Of a DNA stretch of 7,359 nucleotides, positions 1 through 7,359 are shown one piece after another. Numbering within the stretch: position 1 is the first letter of the stretch; every line of letters begins with the position of its first letter. Source of the DNA: Paracoccaceae bacterium (GTDB lineage: Bacteria > Pseudomonadota > Alphaproteobacteria > Rhodobacterales > Rhodobacteraceae); contig SKMM01000043.1 of the NCBI GenBank assembly GCA_007121055.1, positions 1-7,359 on the forward strand, in the 5' to 3' direction. Below the pieces are notes generated by a model. That model was not told the origin of the DNA. It did no database searches and was given only the letters and a program-made list of their open reading frames with translations. The position numbers and the translations under genes are program-made.

Positions 1-144
1 CCGCGGGCCGCGCTGGTCGCGGCGCCGGCGGTCTGGGCAGGACCCACGCTGGTGGCCGCACCGCTGGCGGGCCTCAGCGACGGGTGGCGGGCCGCGCTGT
101 GCCCCCCTGCGGCGGATTTCCCGTCGCTGTTCATCCTCCATTGA
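1..144 (+). CDS. tilS: tRNA(Ile)-lysidine synthetase TilS, C-terminal end (partial)
   Basis: Frame 1 is open from the window edge to a TGA at 142-144 and gives 47 residues. They include the stretch VWAGPTLVAAPLAG, then GWRAAL, and the tail ends SLFILH. This resembles the small C-terminal domain of TilS from Rhodobacteraceae, which ends with a 'xLVAAPLAG...GW' pattern. TilS is a cytoplasmic N-type ATP pyrophosphatase that puts lysine on C34 of the AUA-reading tRNA-Ile, changing both its decoding and its charging. The catalytic SGGxDS loop lies upstream of the window, so the call rests on the tail and on the position: tilS directly before ftsH is a common order in alphaproteobacteria. The stop lies 86 bp before the ftsH start, so read-through from tilS into ftsH is possible in addition to ftsH's own promoter. 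Confidence 0.7.
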   Translation, partial: PRAALVAAPAVWAGPTLVAAPLAGLSDGWRAALCPPAADFPSLFILH

Positions 145-170
145 TCGTCGGGGCGATATCCTTACATTGG
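140..170 (+). promoter_or_regulatory. Possible heat-shock (RpoH, sigma-32) promoter of ftsH
   Basis: The segment at 161-170 reads CTTACATTGG and matches 9 of 10 positions of the alphaproteobacterial heat-shock -10 element CYTATNTNNG. Seventeen bases upstream, at 140-143, is ATTG, matching 3 of 4 bases of the -35 core CTTG. The consensus is quoted from memory. The -35 element overlaps the tilS stop codon. The same bases can also be read as a weak sigma-70 promoter, TTGATC (141-146), 16 bp, TACATT (163-168), each box 4 of 6. Transcription would start near 176-178, leaving a leader of about 55 bases before the TTG start. Heat-shock control of ftsH is known in several proteobacteria, so the inference is reasonable but untested. 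Confidence 0.45.
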
Positions 171-216
171 AGGGGTGATGGCTGGCGCCCTAGGTGGCCC
201 CCGCCCCCTGTCGCAC

Positions 217-223
217 GGAGGAG
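217..223 (+). promoter_or_regulatory. Ribosome binding site that fixes the ftsH TTG start
   Basis: GGAGGAG lies 7 bases before TTG at 231, an ideal spacing. No in-frame ATG or GTG nearby has a comparable site. The in-frame ATG at 84 lies inside the tilS end and would add 49 residues of arginine/proline-rich sequence unlike any FtsH. Confidence 0.8.
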
Positions 224-230
224 AGCTGCC

Positions 231-2141
<1,911 letters not shown>

Positions 2142-2179
2142 GCCGGCGGCTGGCCCGCCCCGATCCGGGTCATTATCCT

Positions 2180-2215
2180 CAAGACCCCCGGCCCTTGGCC
2201 GGGGGTCTTGCTTTG
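2180..2215 (+). terminator. Intrinsic terminator after ftsH
   Basis: A perfect 14-bp inverted repeat, CAAGACCCCCGGCC at 2180-2193 and its complement at 2197-2210, encloses a 3-base loop (CTT). CTTTGG follows, which is only a short T run. It lies 38 bp after the ftsH stop. The stem is very GC-rich, and such hairpins with poor T tracts are common terminators in high-GC alphaproteobacteria. There is no minus-strand gene ending here, so it serves ftsH. Confidence 0.85.
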
Positions 2216-2415
2216 GCAGCCGCGCGACGCTGTCCGGGCCGGCCAGATGTCGTCCGGTTACGGCCGCCGGGCAGCGGGTTGGCGGAAGATGATGGGGTGA
2301 CCGGCCGGCGTGCACTGGACCGAGGGGCGCCGGAGCGCGCTGCGAGCCCGGGGGCGGGCTGGTGGGCCCGGAGGGAATTCGCGGGGCGACCGGGGTGCCG
2401 CAGCGCCGCAGCCGG

Positions 2416-2431
2416 TGCGGCAAATGTCGCA
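2416..2431. promoter_or_regulatory. Imperfect palindrome upstream of fhs, possible operator
   Basis: TGCGGC and GTCGCA flank AAAT, giving a 16-bp dyad with one mismatch in the six-base arms. It is 73 bases before the fhs ATG and sits at the one relatively AT-rich point of the leader, which fits a repressor or activator site for the fhs operon. No regulator is known to me for this exact motif. The left arm can instead pair with GCCGCA upstream (2397-2402 or 2405-2410) in RNA, so a leader-RNA role is an alternative. Confidence 0.3.
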
Positions 2432-2504
2432 TCCCGCCCCGCCGGGGGCTTGCGCCCGTGGCACAGGACGGCCACAACCCGGCCCGTCAGGAGAGCGTTC
2501 GCCC

Positions 2505-4187
2505 ATGCCCACACCGCCCCGCACCGACATCGAGATCGCCCGCGCCGCCGTCAAGCGTCCGATCCAGGAGATCGGGGCGAAGCTGGGCATCCCCGCTGAG
2601 AGCCTGCTGCCCTATGGTCATGACAAGGCAAAGGTCGGCCAGGACTTCATCGCCGGGCTTGCGGACCGGCCGCGCGGCCGGCTGGTGTTGGTGACCGCCA
2701 TCAACCCGACCCCGGCAGGCGAGGGCAAGACCACCACCACCGTGGGTCTGGGCGACGGGCTGCAGCGGATCGGCAAGCGGGCTGCAGTGTGTATCCGGGA
2801 GGCAAGCCTCGGCCCGAATTTCGGCATGAAGGGCGGCGCGGCTGGAGGCGGCTATGCGCAGGTCGTGCCGATGGAGGAGATGAACCTCCACTTCACCGGT
2901 GACTTCCACGCGATCACCGCTGCGCACAACCTGCTCGCGGCGATGATCGACAACCACATCTACTGGGGCAACGCGCTGGAGATCGACGACCGCCGCATCG
3001 TGTGGCGCCGTGTGATGGACATGAACGACCGCGCGCTGCGGGATGTGGTGGTGGGGCTGGGGGGCGTCGCCAACGGCTTTGCCCGGCAGACCGGCTTCGA
3101 CATCACCGTGGCCTCCGAGGTCATGGCCTGCCTGTGCCTCGCGCGCGATCTGGCCGATCTGCAGGACCGGCTGGGGCGGATGATCGTGGCCTACCGCCGC
3201 GACCGCTCGCCAGTGTTTGCGCGCGACCTGAGGGCTGATGGGGCGATGACGGTGCTTTTGCGCGACGCACTGCAGCCCAATCTGGTGCAGACGCTGGAGC
3301 ACACGCCGGCCTTCGTGCATGGCGGGCCTTTCGCCAACATCGCCCATGGCTGCAACTCGGTGATCGCGACCGAGACCGCGCTGCGGCTGGCGGACATCGT
3401 GGTGACGGAGGCAGGCTTCGGTGCTGACCTCGGTGCGGAGAAATTCTTCGACATCAAGTGCCGGATGGCTGGCCTCAGCCCGGATGTGGCGGTGATCGTG
3501 GCCACGGTGCGGGCGCTGAAGATGAACGGCGGCGTGGCGCGGGCCGATCTGGGCGCCGAAAACGTCGAGGCGGTGCGGGCGGGCTCGGCGAACCTCGCCC
3601 GCCACATCGCCAACGTGAAGGGCTTCGGTGTGCCGGTGCTGGTGGCGATCAACCACTTCGCCGGCGACAGCGAGGCCGAGATTGCCGCGGTGGAGGCGGC
3701 GGCGGCCGAGGCCGGGGCGGAAGCCTTCCTGTGCAGGCACTGGGTCGAAGGCTCGGCGGGGATCGAGGCGCTGGCCACCCGTGTGGCTGCGCTGGCCGAA
3801 GCGGGGGGGGCGACCTTTGCGCCGCTTTACGCCGACTCCATGCCCCTGATGGAGAAGATCGAGACCATCGCCACCCGCATCTATCACGCGGGCGAGGTGG
3901 TGGCGGACAGCAAGATCCGCGAGCAGCTTCGATCCTGGGAGGAGGCGGGCTACGGCCATCTGCCGGTGTGCATGGCCAAGACGCAGTATTCCTTCTCGAC
4001 CGACCCGACCTTGCGCGGCGCGCCCTCGGGGCACAGCGTGCCGGTGCGCGAGGTGCGGCTGTCGGCCGGTGCGGGCTTCGTCGTGGCGATCTGCGGCGAG
4101 ATCATGACCATGCCGGGCCTGCCGCGGGTTCCGGCGGCCGAGACCATTGGCCTCGACGCCGAAGGCCGCGTGGAGGGGTTGTTCTGA
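2505..4187 (+). CDS. fhs: Formate--tetrahydrofolate ligase (10-formyl-THF synthetase)
   Basis: The enzyme joins formate to tetrahydrofolate with ATP, through formyl phosphate, to give 10-formyl-THF in the cytoplasm; the reverse direction recovers ATP from C1 oxidation. The product is 560 residues, the usual length. The ATP loop TPAGEGKTT lies at 69-77. It is followed by the active-site stretch IREASLGP from 97, then FGMKGGAAGGGYAQVVP and NLHFTGDFHAI, and FSTDPTLRGAPSG near the C-terminus, all family hallmarks. Many family members have REPSLGP where this one has REASLGP, which I believe marks an alphaproteobacterial subgroup. ATG at 2505 is preferred because AGGAG at 2489-2493 precedes it and the homologous N-terminus (ARAAVKRPIQEIG) begins shortly after. 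The open frame continues upstream to 2310, but that part is not family-like. It is the first gene of an operon with a chorismate mutase and folD, which performs the next steps of C1-folate interconversion. In marine relatives such gene pairs serve oxidation of methyl groups from methylated amines, betaine or DMSP; that role here is inference. Confidence 0.97.
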   Translation: MPTPPRTDIEIARAAVKRPIQEIGAKLGIPAESLLPYGHDKAKVGQDFIAGLADRPRGRLVLVTAINPTPAGEGKTTTTVGLGDGLQRIGKRAAVCIREASLGPNFGMKGGAAGGGYAQVVPMEEMNLHFTGDFHAITAAHNLLAAMIDNHIYWGNALEIDDRRIVWRRVMDMNDRALRDVVVGLGGVANGFARQTGFDITVASEVMACLCLARDLADLQDRLGRMIVAYRRDRSPVFARDLRADGAMTVLLRDALQPNLVQTLEHTPAFVHGGPFANIAHGCNSVIATETALRLADIVVTEAGFGADLGAEKFFDIKCRMAGLSPDVAVIVATVRALKMNGGVARADLGAENVEAVRAGSANLARHIANVKGFGVPVLVAINHFAGDSEAEIAAVEAAAAEAGAEAFLCRHWVEGSAGIEALATRVAALAEAGGATFAPLYADSMPLMEKIETIATRIYHAGEVVADSKIREQLRSWEEAGYGHLPVCMAKTQYSFSTDPTLRGAPSGHSVPVREVRLSAGAGFVVAICGEIMTMPGLPRVPAAETIGLDAEGRVEGLF

Positions 4188-4190
4188 GCG

Positions 4191-4508
4191 ATGCCTGACC
4201 GTCCCGAAGACTGCCGCGACATGGCCGAGCTGCGCGCGCTGATCGACGCGCTGGATGCGGAGCTCGTGGCGCGGCTGGCGCTGCGGGCGCGCTGCATCGA
4301 CCGGGCGGTGGAGATCAAGCAGGGCGTGGGGCTGCCGGCGCGCATCCCGTCTCGGGTCGAGGATGTGGTGGCCAAGGTGCGCGCGCGGGCCGAGGTCGAG
4401 GGGCTGGAGCCGGAACTGGCCGAGCGGCTGTGGCGGCAGTTGATCGAGTGGTCCATCGCGCGCGAGGAGCGGGTTCTGGGCGGGGGTGGCGATGGCGCAG
4501 ATCCTTGA
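4191..4508 (+). CDS. Chorismate mutase, AroQ-type, PchB-like (monofunctional)
   Basis: The 105-residue product is predicted to be all-helical with the AroQ fold. The first helix starts ELRALIDALDAELVARL. It is followed by the basic active-site residues Arg15, Arg32 and Lys43, and it ends with WRQLIEWSIAREE. The opening PEDC..MAELR..ID.LD and the closing Q-IEW-IA-E resemble the isochorismate-pyruvate lyase PchB of Pseudomonas, where I recall Arg14, Arg31 and Lys42 as the matching residues. PchB also has weak chorismate mutase activity. The likely reaction is chorismate to prephenate for phenylalanine and tyrosine; lyase activity giving salicylate cannot be excluded, but no salicylate or siderophore gene is nearby. 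The position equivalent to the catalytic Gln of PchB and of the E. coli mutase seems to be Glu92. The start lies 3 bp after the fhs stop, with GGAGGGG at 4172-4178 inside fhs as ribosome site. The last 17 bp overlap folD, so translation is probably coupled. Confidence 0.85.
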   Translation: MPDRPEDCRDMAELRALIDALDAELVARLALRARCIDRAVEIKQGVGLPARIPSRVEDVVAKVRARAEVEGLEPELAERLWRQLIEWSIAREERVLGGGGDGADP

Positions 4509-5382
4509 CGGCAAGGCCTTTGCCGCTCGGTTGCGGGGGCGCGTGGCCGAGGCGGTGGCGGAACTGGGCGCCGCCGGCGGGCCGGCGCCGGGGCTCGCGG
4601 TGGTGCTGGTGGGCGAGGATGCGGCGAGCCAAGTCTATGTCCGTTCCAAAGGCCGGGCCACGCGCGAGGCGGGGATGGTAAGCCTGGAGCACCGGCTGGC
4701 CGCCGACGTGCCGCAGGCGGAGCTGCTGGCGCTGGTGGCGCAGCTGAACGCGGACCCGGCGGTGCATGGGATTCTGGTGCAGTTGCCTTTGCCCGCGCAT
4801 ATGGATGCGGCCGCGGTGATCGCGGCGATCGACCCGGCCAAGGATGTGGACGGGTTCCACATCTCCAATGTCGGGCTGCTGGCGACGGGCGGGCGGGCTA
4901 TGGTGCCCTGCACGCCGCTGGGCTGCCTAATGCTGTTGCGCGACCGTCTGGGGGACATGGCGGGGCTGGAGGCGGTGGTGCTGGGCCGGTCGAACATCGT
5001 GGGCAAGCCCATGGCGCAGCTGCTGCTGCGCGAGAGTTGCACGGTGACGGTGGCGCATTCCCGCACGCGGGATCTGCCCGGGGTGTGCCGGCGGGCGGAT
5101 ATTCTGGTGGCGGCCGTGGGCCGGCCGGAAATGGTCCCAGGCGACTGGATCAAGCCGGGGGCGACGGTGATCGACGTGGGGATCAATCGGGTCCCGGACG
5201 GTGCGGGCGGCAGCCGGCTGGTGGGGGATGTGGCGTTCGCCTCGGCCGCCGAGGTGGCGGGCGCGATTACGCCGGTTCCGGGAGGCGTGGGGCCGATGAC
5301 CATCGCCTGCCTGCTCGCGAACACCGTGACAGCGGCGGCACGTGCGGCTGGGCTGCCGGAGCCGGAGGGGCTGGGGCTCTAA
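4492..5382 (+). CDS. folD: Bifunctional methylenetetrahydrofolate dehydrogenase / methenyl-THF cyclohydrolase FolD
   Basis: FolD oxidises 5,10-methylene-THF with NADP+ to 5,10-methenyl-THF and hydrolyses that to 10-formyl-THF, the product of Fhs, in the cytoplasm. The 296-residue product has the full set of motifs: SQVYVRSKG with catalytic Tyr49 and Lys53; VHGILVQLPLP with Gln97; KDVDGFH at 117-123; PCTPLG at 139-144; and the nucleotide-binding VVLGRSNIVGKP at 162-173. ADILVAAVGRP, ATVIDVGINR and ITPVPGGVGPMT follow further on. Both activities should be intact. ATG at 4492 is chosen over the in-frame GTG at 4486 because a G-rich ribosome site sits just before it and the family begins about this far from the ILDGK motif. 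It overlaps the chorismate mutase by 17 bp and is the last gene of the operon. Its stop is 5 bp from the stop of the opposing minus-strand gene, and no clear terminator follows. Confidence 0.97.
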   Translation: MAQILDGKAFAARLRGRVAEAVAELGAAGGPAPGLAVVLVGEDAASQVYVRSKGRATREAGMVSLEHRLAADVPQAELLALVAQLNADPAVHGILVQLPLPAHMDAAAVIAAIDPAKDVDGFHISNVGLLATGGRAMVPCTPLGCLMLLRDRLGDMAGLEAVVLGRSNIVGKPMAQLLLRESCTVTVAHSRTRDLPGVCRRADILVAAVGRPEMVPGDWIKPGATVIDVGINRVPDGAGGSRLVGDVAFASAAEVAGAITPVPGGVGPMTIACLLANTVTAAARAAGLPEPEGLGL

Positions 5383-5387
5383 GCCGC

Positions 5388-6035
5388 TCAGCGCGCGAGC
5401 AGGGTGCCCAGCGCCATGGCCACGGCGGCGCGGACGGGGTCGATGACGGGCAGGCCCAGGGCCTCGGTCAGTGGGGCTTGGTGGCGGGCCATGCCGGCGC
5501 AGCCAAGGACAAGGGCCTCGGCGCCGTCGGATTTCAGGGCGGCGCCGACCTCGCGCAGCCGGTCGAAGGCCTCGGGGCGGGCGGTGTCGTCCACGCTCAG
5601 GTTTACGGCGCGCTCGGCGGCGAGGCGGCCCAGCACGCCCATGCGGCGCAGGGCCAGGCGGTGGCGGGGGATGGAGCCGTCGGCCACCGCGATCACGCCG
5701 AAGCGGTCGGCGCGGGCCATGGCGGTCAGGATGCCCGCCTCCTGGATGCCGAAGACCGGGGCTGCCGTGAGGGTGCGGCAGACGTCGAGGCCTGGGTCGG
5801 AGTAGCAGGCGATGACGATGGCGCCGGCGTCCTGGCGGGCCTTCACCAGCCGCATAAGGGGCTGGATGGCGTTCTGCGCGTCGGCCTGGGATTCGATGCC
5901 GAAGGGGCCGTCCTCCAGCGTGAGGCAGTGGATCTCTGGCGCGCCGGGGAGCCGGTAGGGGGCGAGCGCCGTATCCATCCCGGCGGTGACGGCGGGGTTG
6001 GAGTTGGGGTTCACGACGAGGATGGGGCCGGTCAT
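5388..6035 (-). CDS. Asp/Glu/hydantoin racemase family protein
   Basis: The product has 215 residues, somewhat shorter than typical hydantoin racemases of about 235-250. The N-terminus ILVVNPNSNPAVTAGM, the stretch GPFGIESQADA, ACYSDPGLD with Cys77 and LGCAGM with Cys179 are the marks of the cofactor-independent hydantoin/allantoin racemase branch. These enzymes use two opposed cysteines as acid and base on the substrate's stereocentre, and both are present. The protein is probably cytoplasmic, since no signal peptide is seen. Its ATG overlaps the stop of the hydantoinase-like gene as ATGA (6032-6035) and lacks a good ribosome site of its own, so translation is probably coupled to that gene. 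That partner makes racemisation of a 5-substituted hydantoin, or of a related cyclic ureide such as allantoin, the most likely role. Maleate isomerase or arylmalonate decarboxylase activity, seen in the same superfamily, is less likely. The exact substrate cannot be read from the sequence. Confidence 0.85.
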   Translation of the reverse strand: MTGPILVVNPNSNPAVTAGMDTALAPYRLPGAPEIHCLTLEDGPFGIESQADAQNAIQPLMRLVKARQDAGAIVIACYSDPGLDVCRTLTAAPVFGIQEAGILTAMARADRFGVIAVADGSIPRHRLALRRMGVLGRLAAERAVNLSVDDTARPEAFDRLREVGAALKSDGAEALVLGCAGMARHQAPLTEALGLPVIDPVRAAVAMALGTLLAR

Positions 6036-7359
6036 GGGCCGGGTCTCAGCCTGGCGCCGAAATTGCGGGCGGGGTCCAGTTCCGGCGGGGTGGCCGCGGC
6101 GGCGGAGCCGAGGTCGGGGCGGGTGCGGGCAATGAAGCGCCCTCGGCCCGGCTCGGCCACGAGGCGGCCCTGGTCGATCACGCGCGCGCCGCGGGATAGG
6201 ACGGTGACGGGCCAGCCGGTGAGCTCCATGCCCTGATAGGGGGTGTAGTCCATGGCGTCGTGCTGGTCTTCGAGCCGGACGGTGCGGGTATCCTCCGGGT
6301 CCCAGATGGCGATGTCGGCGTCGGCCCCGATGGCGAGGCTGCCCTTGTTGGGGATGCCATAGAGACGGGCCGCGTTGGTGGCCGACAGGGCCACGAATTG
6401 CTCCAGCGTCAGGCGGCCCTTGCGCACGCCCTCGGAGAAGAGGAGCGGCAGGCGCAGTGCCAGGCCGGGCATGCCGTTGGCGATGGTGGGGAAGGGGGCG
6501 TCGGGCCCTCCGGCCAGTTTTCCGGAGGCGTCGAAGCGGTAGGGGGCGTGGTCAGAGGAGAACAGCGAGAAGGTGCCCACCGAGAGGTGGCGCCAGATCT
6601 CGGCGTTGGACGCCCAGTCACGGGGCGGGGGCGAGCACATGAACTTCGCCCCCTCCATTCCCGGGCGGTCGAGGTCGTCTCGGGTCAGGAACAGGTACTG
6701 CGGGCAGGTCTCGGCGTAGATGCGCGCGCCCTCCAGCCGGGCGCGGGCGACGATGTCGGCGCCCTCGGGGGTGGAGACGTGGACGATGAGGAGCGGCGCG
6801 TCGAGGAAGCGGGCGAAGGTGACGGCGCGATTGATCGCCTCCGCCTCGGCCGCCGCCGGGTGGCTGATGGCGTGGTAGCGCGGCGCGCTGTGGCCCTGGG
6901 CCAGCAGCGCCTGCGTGACCCAGCCGATCAGACCGCTGTTTTCGGCATGCACCATGGTCAGCGCGCCATGGGCGCGGGCGACCGACAGGATGTCGAGGAA
7001 CTGCCGGTCGTCGATCTTCATCCGGTCGTAGGTCATGAAGACCTTGAAGGAGGTGACGCCGCGGGCAAAGGCGGCGGGCAGTTCCTCGGTCAGGACCTTT
7101 TCCGTCGGGTCGGCAATGATGAGGTGGTAGCCGTAGTCGATGACCGAGGCGCCCTGCGCCCGGCTGTCGTAGAGGTCCAGCGTCTCGGTCACCCCCTTGC
7201 CCCGGTGCTGGGCCGCGAAGGGCACGAAGCTGGAATTGCCGCCGAAGGCAGCACTGATGGACCCGGTGCGGTAGTCGTCGGCGGTCATACCGCCGGTGGC
7301 GCTCTCCTGGGCGATGTGGCAGTGCGCCTCGATCCCGCCGGGCAGCACGAGCTTGGCAG
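6032..7359 (-). CDS. Dihydropyrimidinase / hydantoinase-like amidohydrolase (5' end outside window)
   Basis: The reading frame stays open through the window edge (AKL precedes the first in-frame start codon GTG at 7348), so about 50 N-terminal residues are missing; 441 are visible. All metal ligands of the dinuclear cyclic amidohydrolases can be seen. Counting from that GTG they are HCH at 9-11, the carboxylated Lys102 in TSFKVFM, His134 in MVHAEN, His190 in LIVHVST, and Asp266 in FSSDHAPY. Such enzymes open the ring of dihydropyrimidines, hydantoins, allantoin or similar cyclic amides. The usual G-x-x-D-x-H-T-H entry is GGIEAHCH here, and the region after it (QESATGGMTADD) differs from classical dihydropyrimidinases, suggesting a subfamily with its own substrate. 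The Asp/Glu racemase gene follows with an ATGA overlap, which favours hydantoin-type chemistry over pyrimidine breakdown. The promoter and the rest of the operon lie beyond the right edge. Dihydroorotase and allantoinase are less likely given the SDHAPY context and the racemase partner. Confidence 0.9.
   Translation of the reverse strand, partial: AKLVLPGGIEAHCHIAQESATGGMTADDYRTGSISAAFGGNSSFVPFAAQHRGKGVTETLDLYDSRAQGASVIDYGYHLIIADPTEKVLTEELPAAFARGVTSFKVFMTYDRMKIDDRQFLDILSVARAHGALTMVHAENSGLIGWVTQALLAQGHSAPRYHAISHPAAAEAEAINRAVTFARFLDAPLLIVHVSTPEGADIVARARLEGARIYAETCPQYLFLTRDDLDRPGMEGAKFMCSPPPRDWASNAEIWRHLSVGTFSLFSSDHAPYRFDASGKLAGGPDAPFPTIANGMPGLALRLPLLFSEGVRKGRLTLEQFVALSATNAARLYGIPNKGSLAIGADADIAIWDPEDTRTVRLEDQHDAMDYTPYQGMELTGWPVTVLSRGARVIDQGRLVAEPGRGRFIARTRPDLGSAAAATPPELDPARNFGARLRPGP

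Larger units (their letters stand above)
2142..2504. other. Gene-free stretch between ftsH and fhs
   Basis: No convincing gene was found in these 363 bases. The open frames that cross the stretch give arginine/proline/alanine-rich products without family features, as expected in GC-rich DNA. It holds the ftsH terminator at 2180-2210. The part before fhs holds several possible hairpins: GCCGCA 2405-2410 with TGCGGC 2416-2421; GCCCC 2436-2440 with GGGGC 2445-2449; and GTGGC 2458-2462 with GCCAC 2471-2475. It also holds an imperfect palindrome at 2416-2431. The fhs promoter should lie here, but the only candidate seen, TTGCGC 2450-2455 with CACAAC 2473-2478, is too weak to list. No known riboswitch class could be matched. 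A short resemblance to the SAH riboswitch near 2320-2350 does not hold up. Confidence 0.7.

Noticed and set aside
84..230. Upstream ATG giving a longer FtsH
   Set aside because: The start lies inside the tilS coding end, and the extra 49 residues do not look like FtsH. The TTG at 231 has an excellent ribosome site and the expected N-terminal membrane helix.
2315..2360. Possible SAH riboswitch before fhs
   Set aside because: ACCGAGGGGCG and GCGCTGCGA recall parts of the conserved core, but they are separated by extra bases, and neither the closing pairing segment nor the pseudoknot partner is found.
2195..2599. Small open frames in the ftsH-fhs spacer (both strands)
   Set aside because: No convincing ribosome site, no family features, and Arg/Pro/Ala-rich composition typical of random GC-rich frames; several overlap fhs in the wrong frame.
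2487..4514. A 675-codon open frame on the minus strand across fhs and the chorismate mutase
   Set aside because: It is antisense to two well-supported genes, has biased composition and shows no recognisable domain; it is a shadow of codon bias.
5359..5379. Hairpin GAGCC/GGCTC at the folD end as terminator
   Set aside because: Only 5 bp with an 11-base loop, inside the coding sequence and without a T run; too weak to call.
5037..6236. A 399-codon plus-strand frame across folD and the racemase gene
   Set aside because: The product is a Gly/Ala/Arg-rich low-complexity string, overlaps the end of folD and lies opposite two genes with clear motifs.

Overview
The window looks like a high-GC alphaproteobacterial chromosome, most likely a member of the Rhodobacteraceae (Rhodobacter/Roseobacter group); the genus cannot be fixed from the sequence. 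The reasons are the strong G/C bias at third codon positions, the tilS tail directly before ftsH, an FtsH start (MGNLRNIAFW) of the type found in that family, and an fhs - chorismate mutase - folD gene string. No RNA gene, CRISPR array, insertion sequence or phage gene was seen.

Layout, left to right. (1) Positions 1-144 hold the 3' end of tilS (tRNA-Ile lysidine synthetase). (2) A complete ftsH reads from a TTG start at 231 to 2141. It encodes a membrane AAA+ zinc protease, and a heat-shock (RpoH)-like promoter overlaps the tilS stop. (3) A 14-bp perfect hairpin at 2180-2210 ends ftsH transcription. It lies in a 363-bp gene-free stretch that also serves as the leader of the next operon and holds several hairpins and an imperfect palindrome. 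(4) A three-gene plus-strand operon follows: fhs (formate-tetrahydrofolate ligase, 2505-4187), a small AroQ-type chorismate mutase resembling PchB (4191-4508), and folD (4492-5382). The genes are 3 bp apart and then overlap by 17 bp. (5) On the minus strand, meeting folD tail to tail with a 5-bp gap, lie an Asp/Glu/hydantoin racemase-family gene (5388-6035) and a dihydropyrimidinase/hydantoinase (6032-7359, 5' end outside the window), joined by an ATGA overlap.

How the genes work together. Fhs and FolD are the two enzymes that interconvert formate, 10-formyl-THF, 5,10-methenyl-THF and 5,10-methylene-THF. They supply purine and serine/glycine metabolism or, run in reverse, oxidise C1 units from methylated compounds. 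The chorismate mutase between them is the odd partner, since its substrate is also the precursor of the p-aminobenzoate part of folate. The minus-strand pair suggests a hydantoin or related cyclic-amide degradation module, in which the racemase feeds a stereoselective ring-opening amidohydrolase. The window is mostly ordinary metabolism and housekeeping. The points most worth a second look are the chorismate mutase's place and active site, the regulatory DNA before ftsH and fhs, and the specificity of the hydantoinase/racemase pair.
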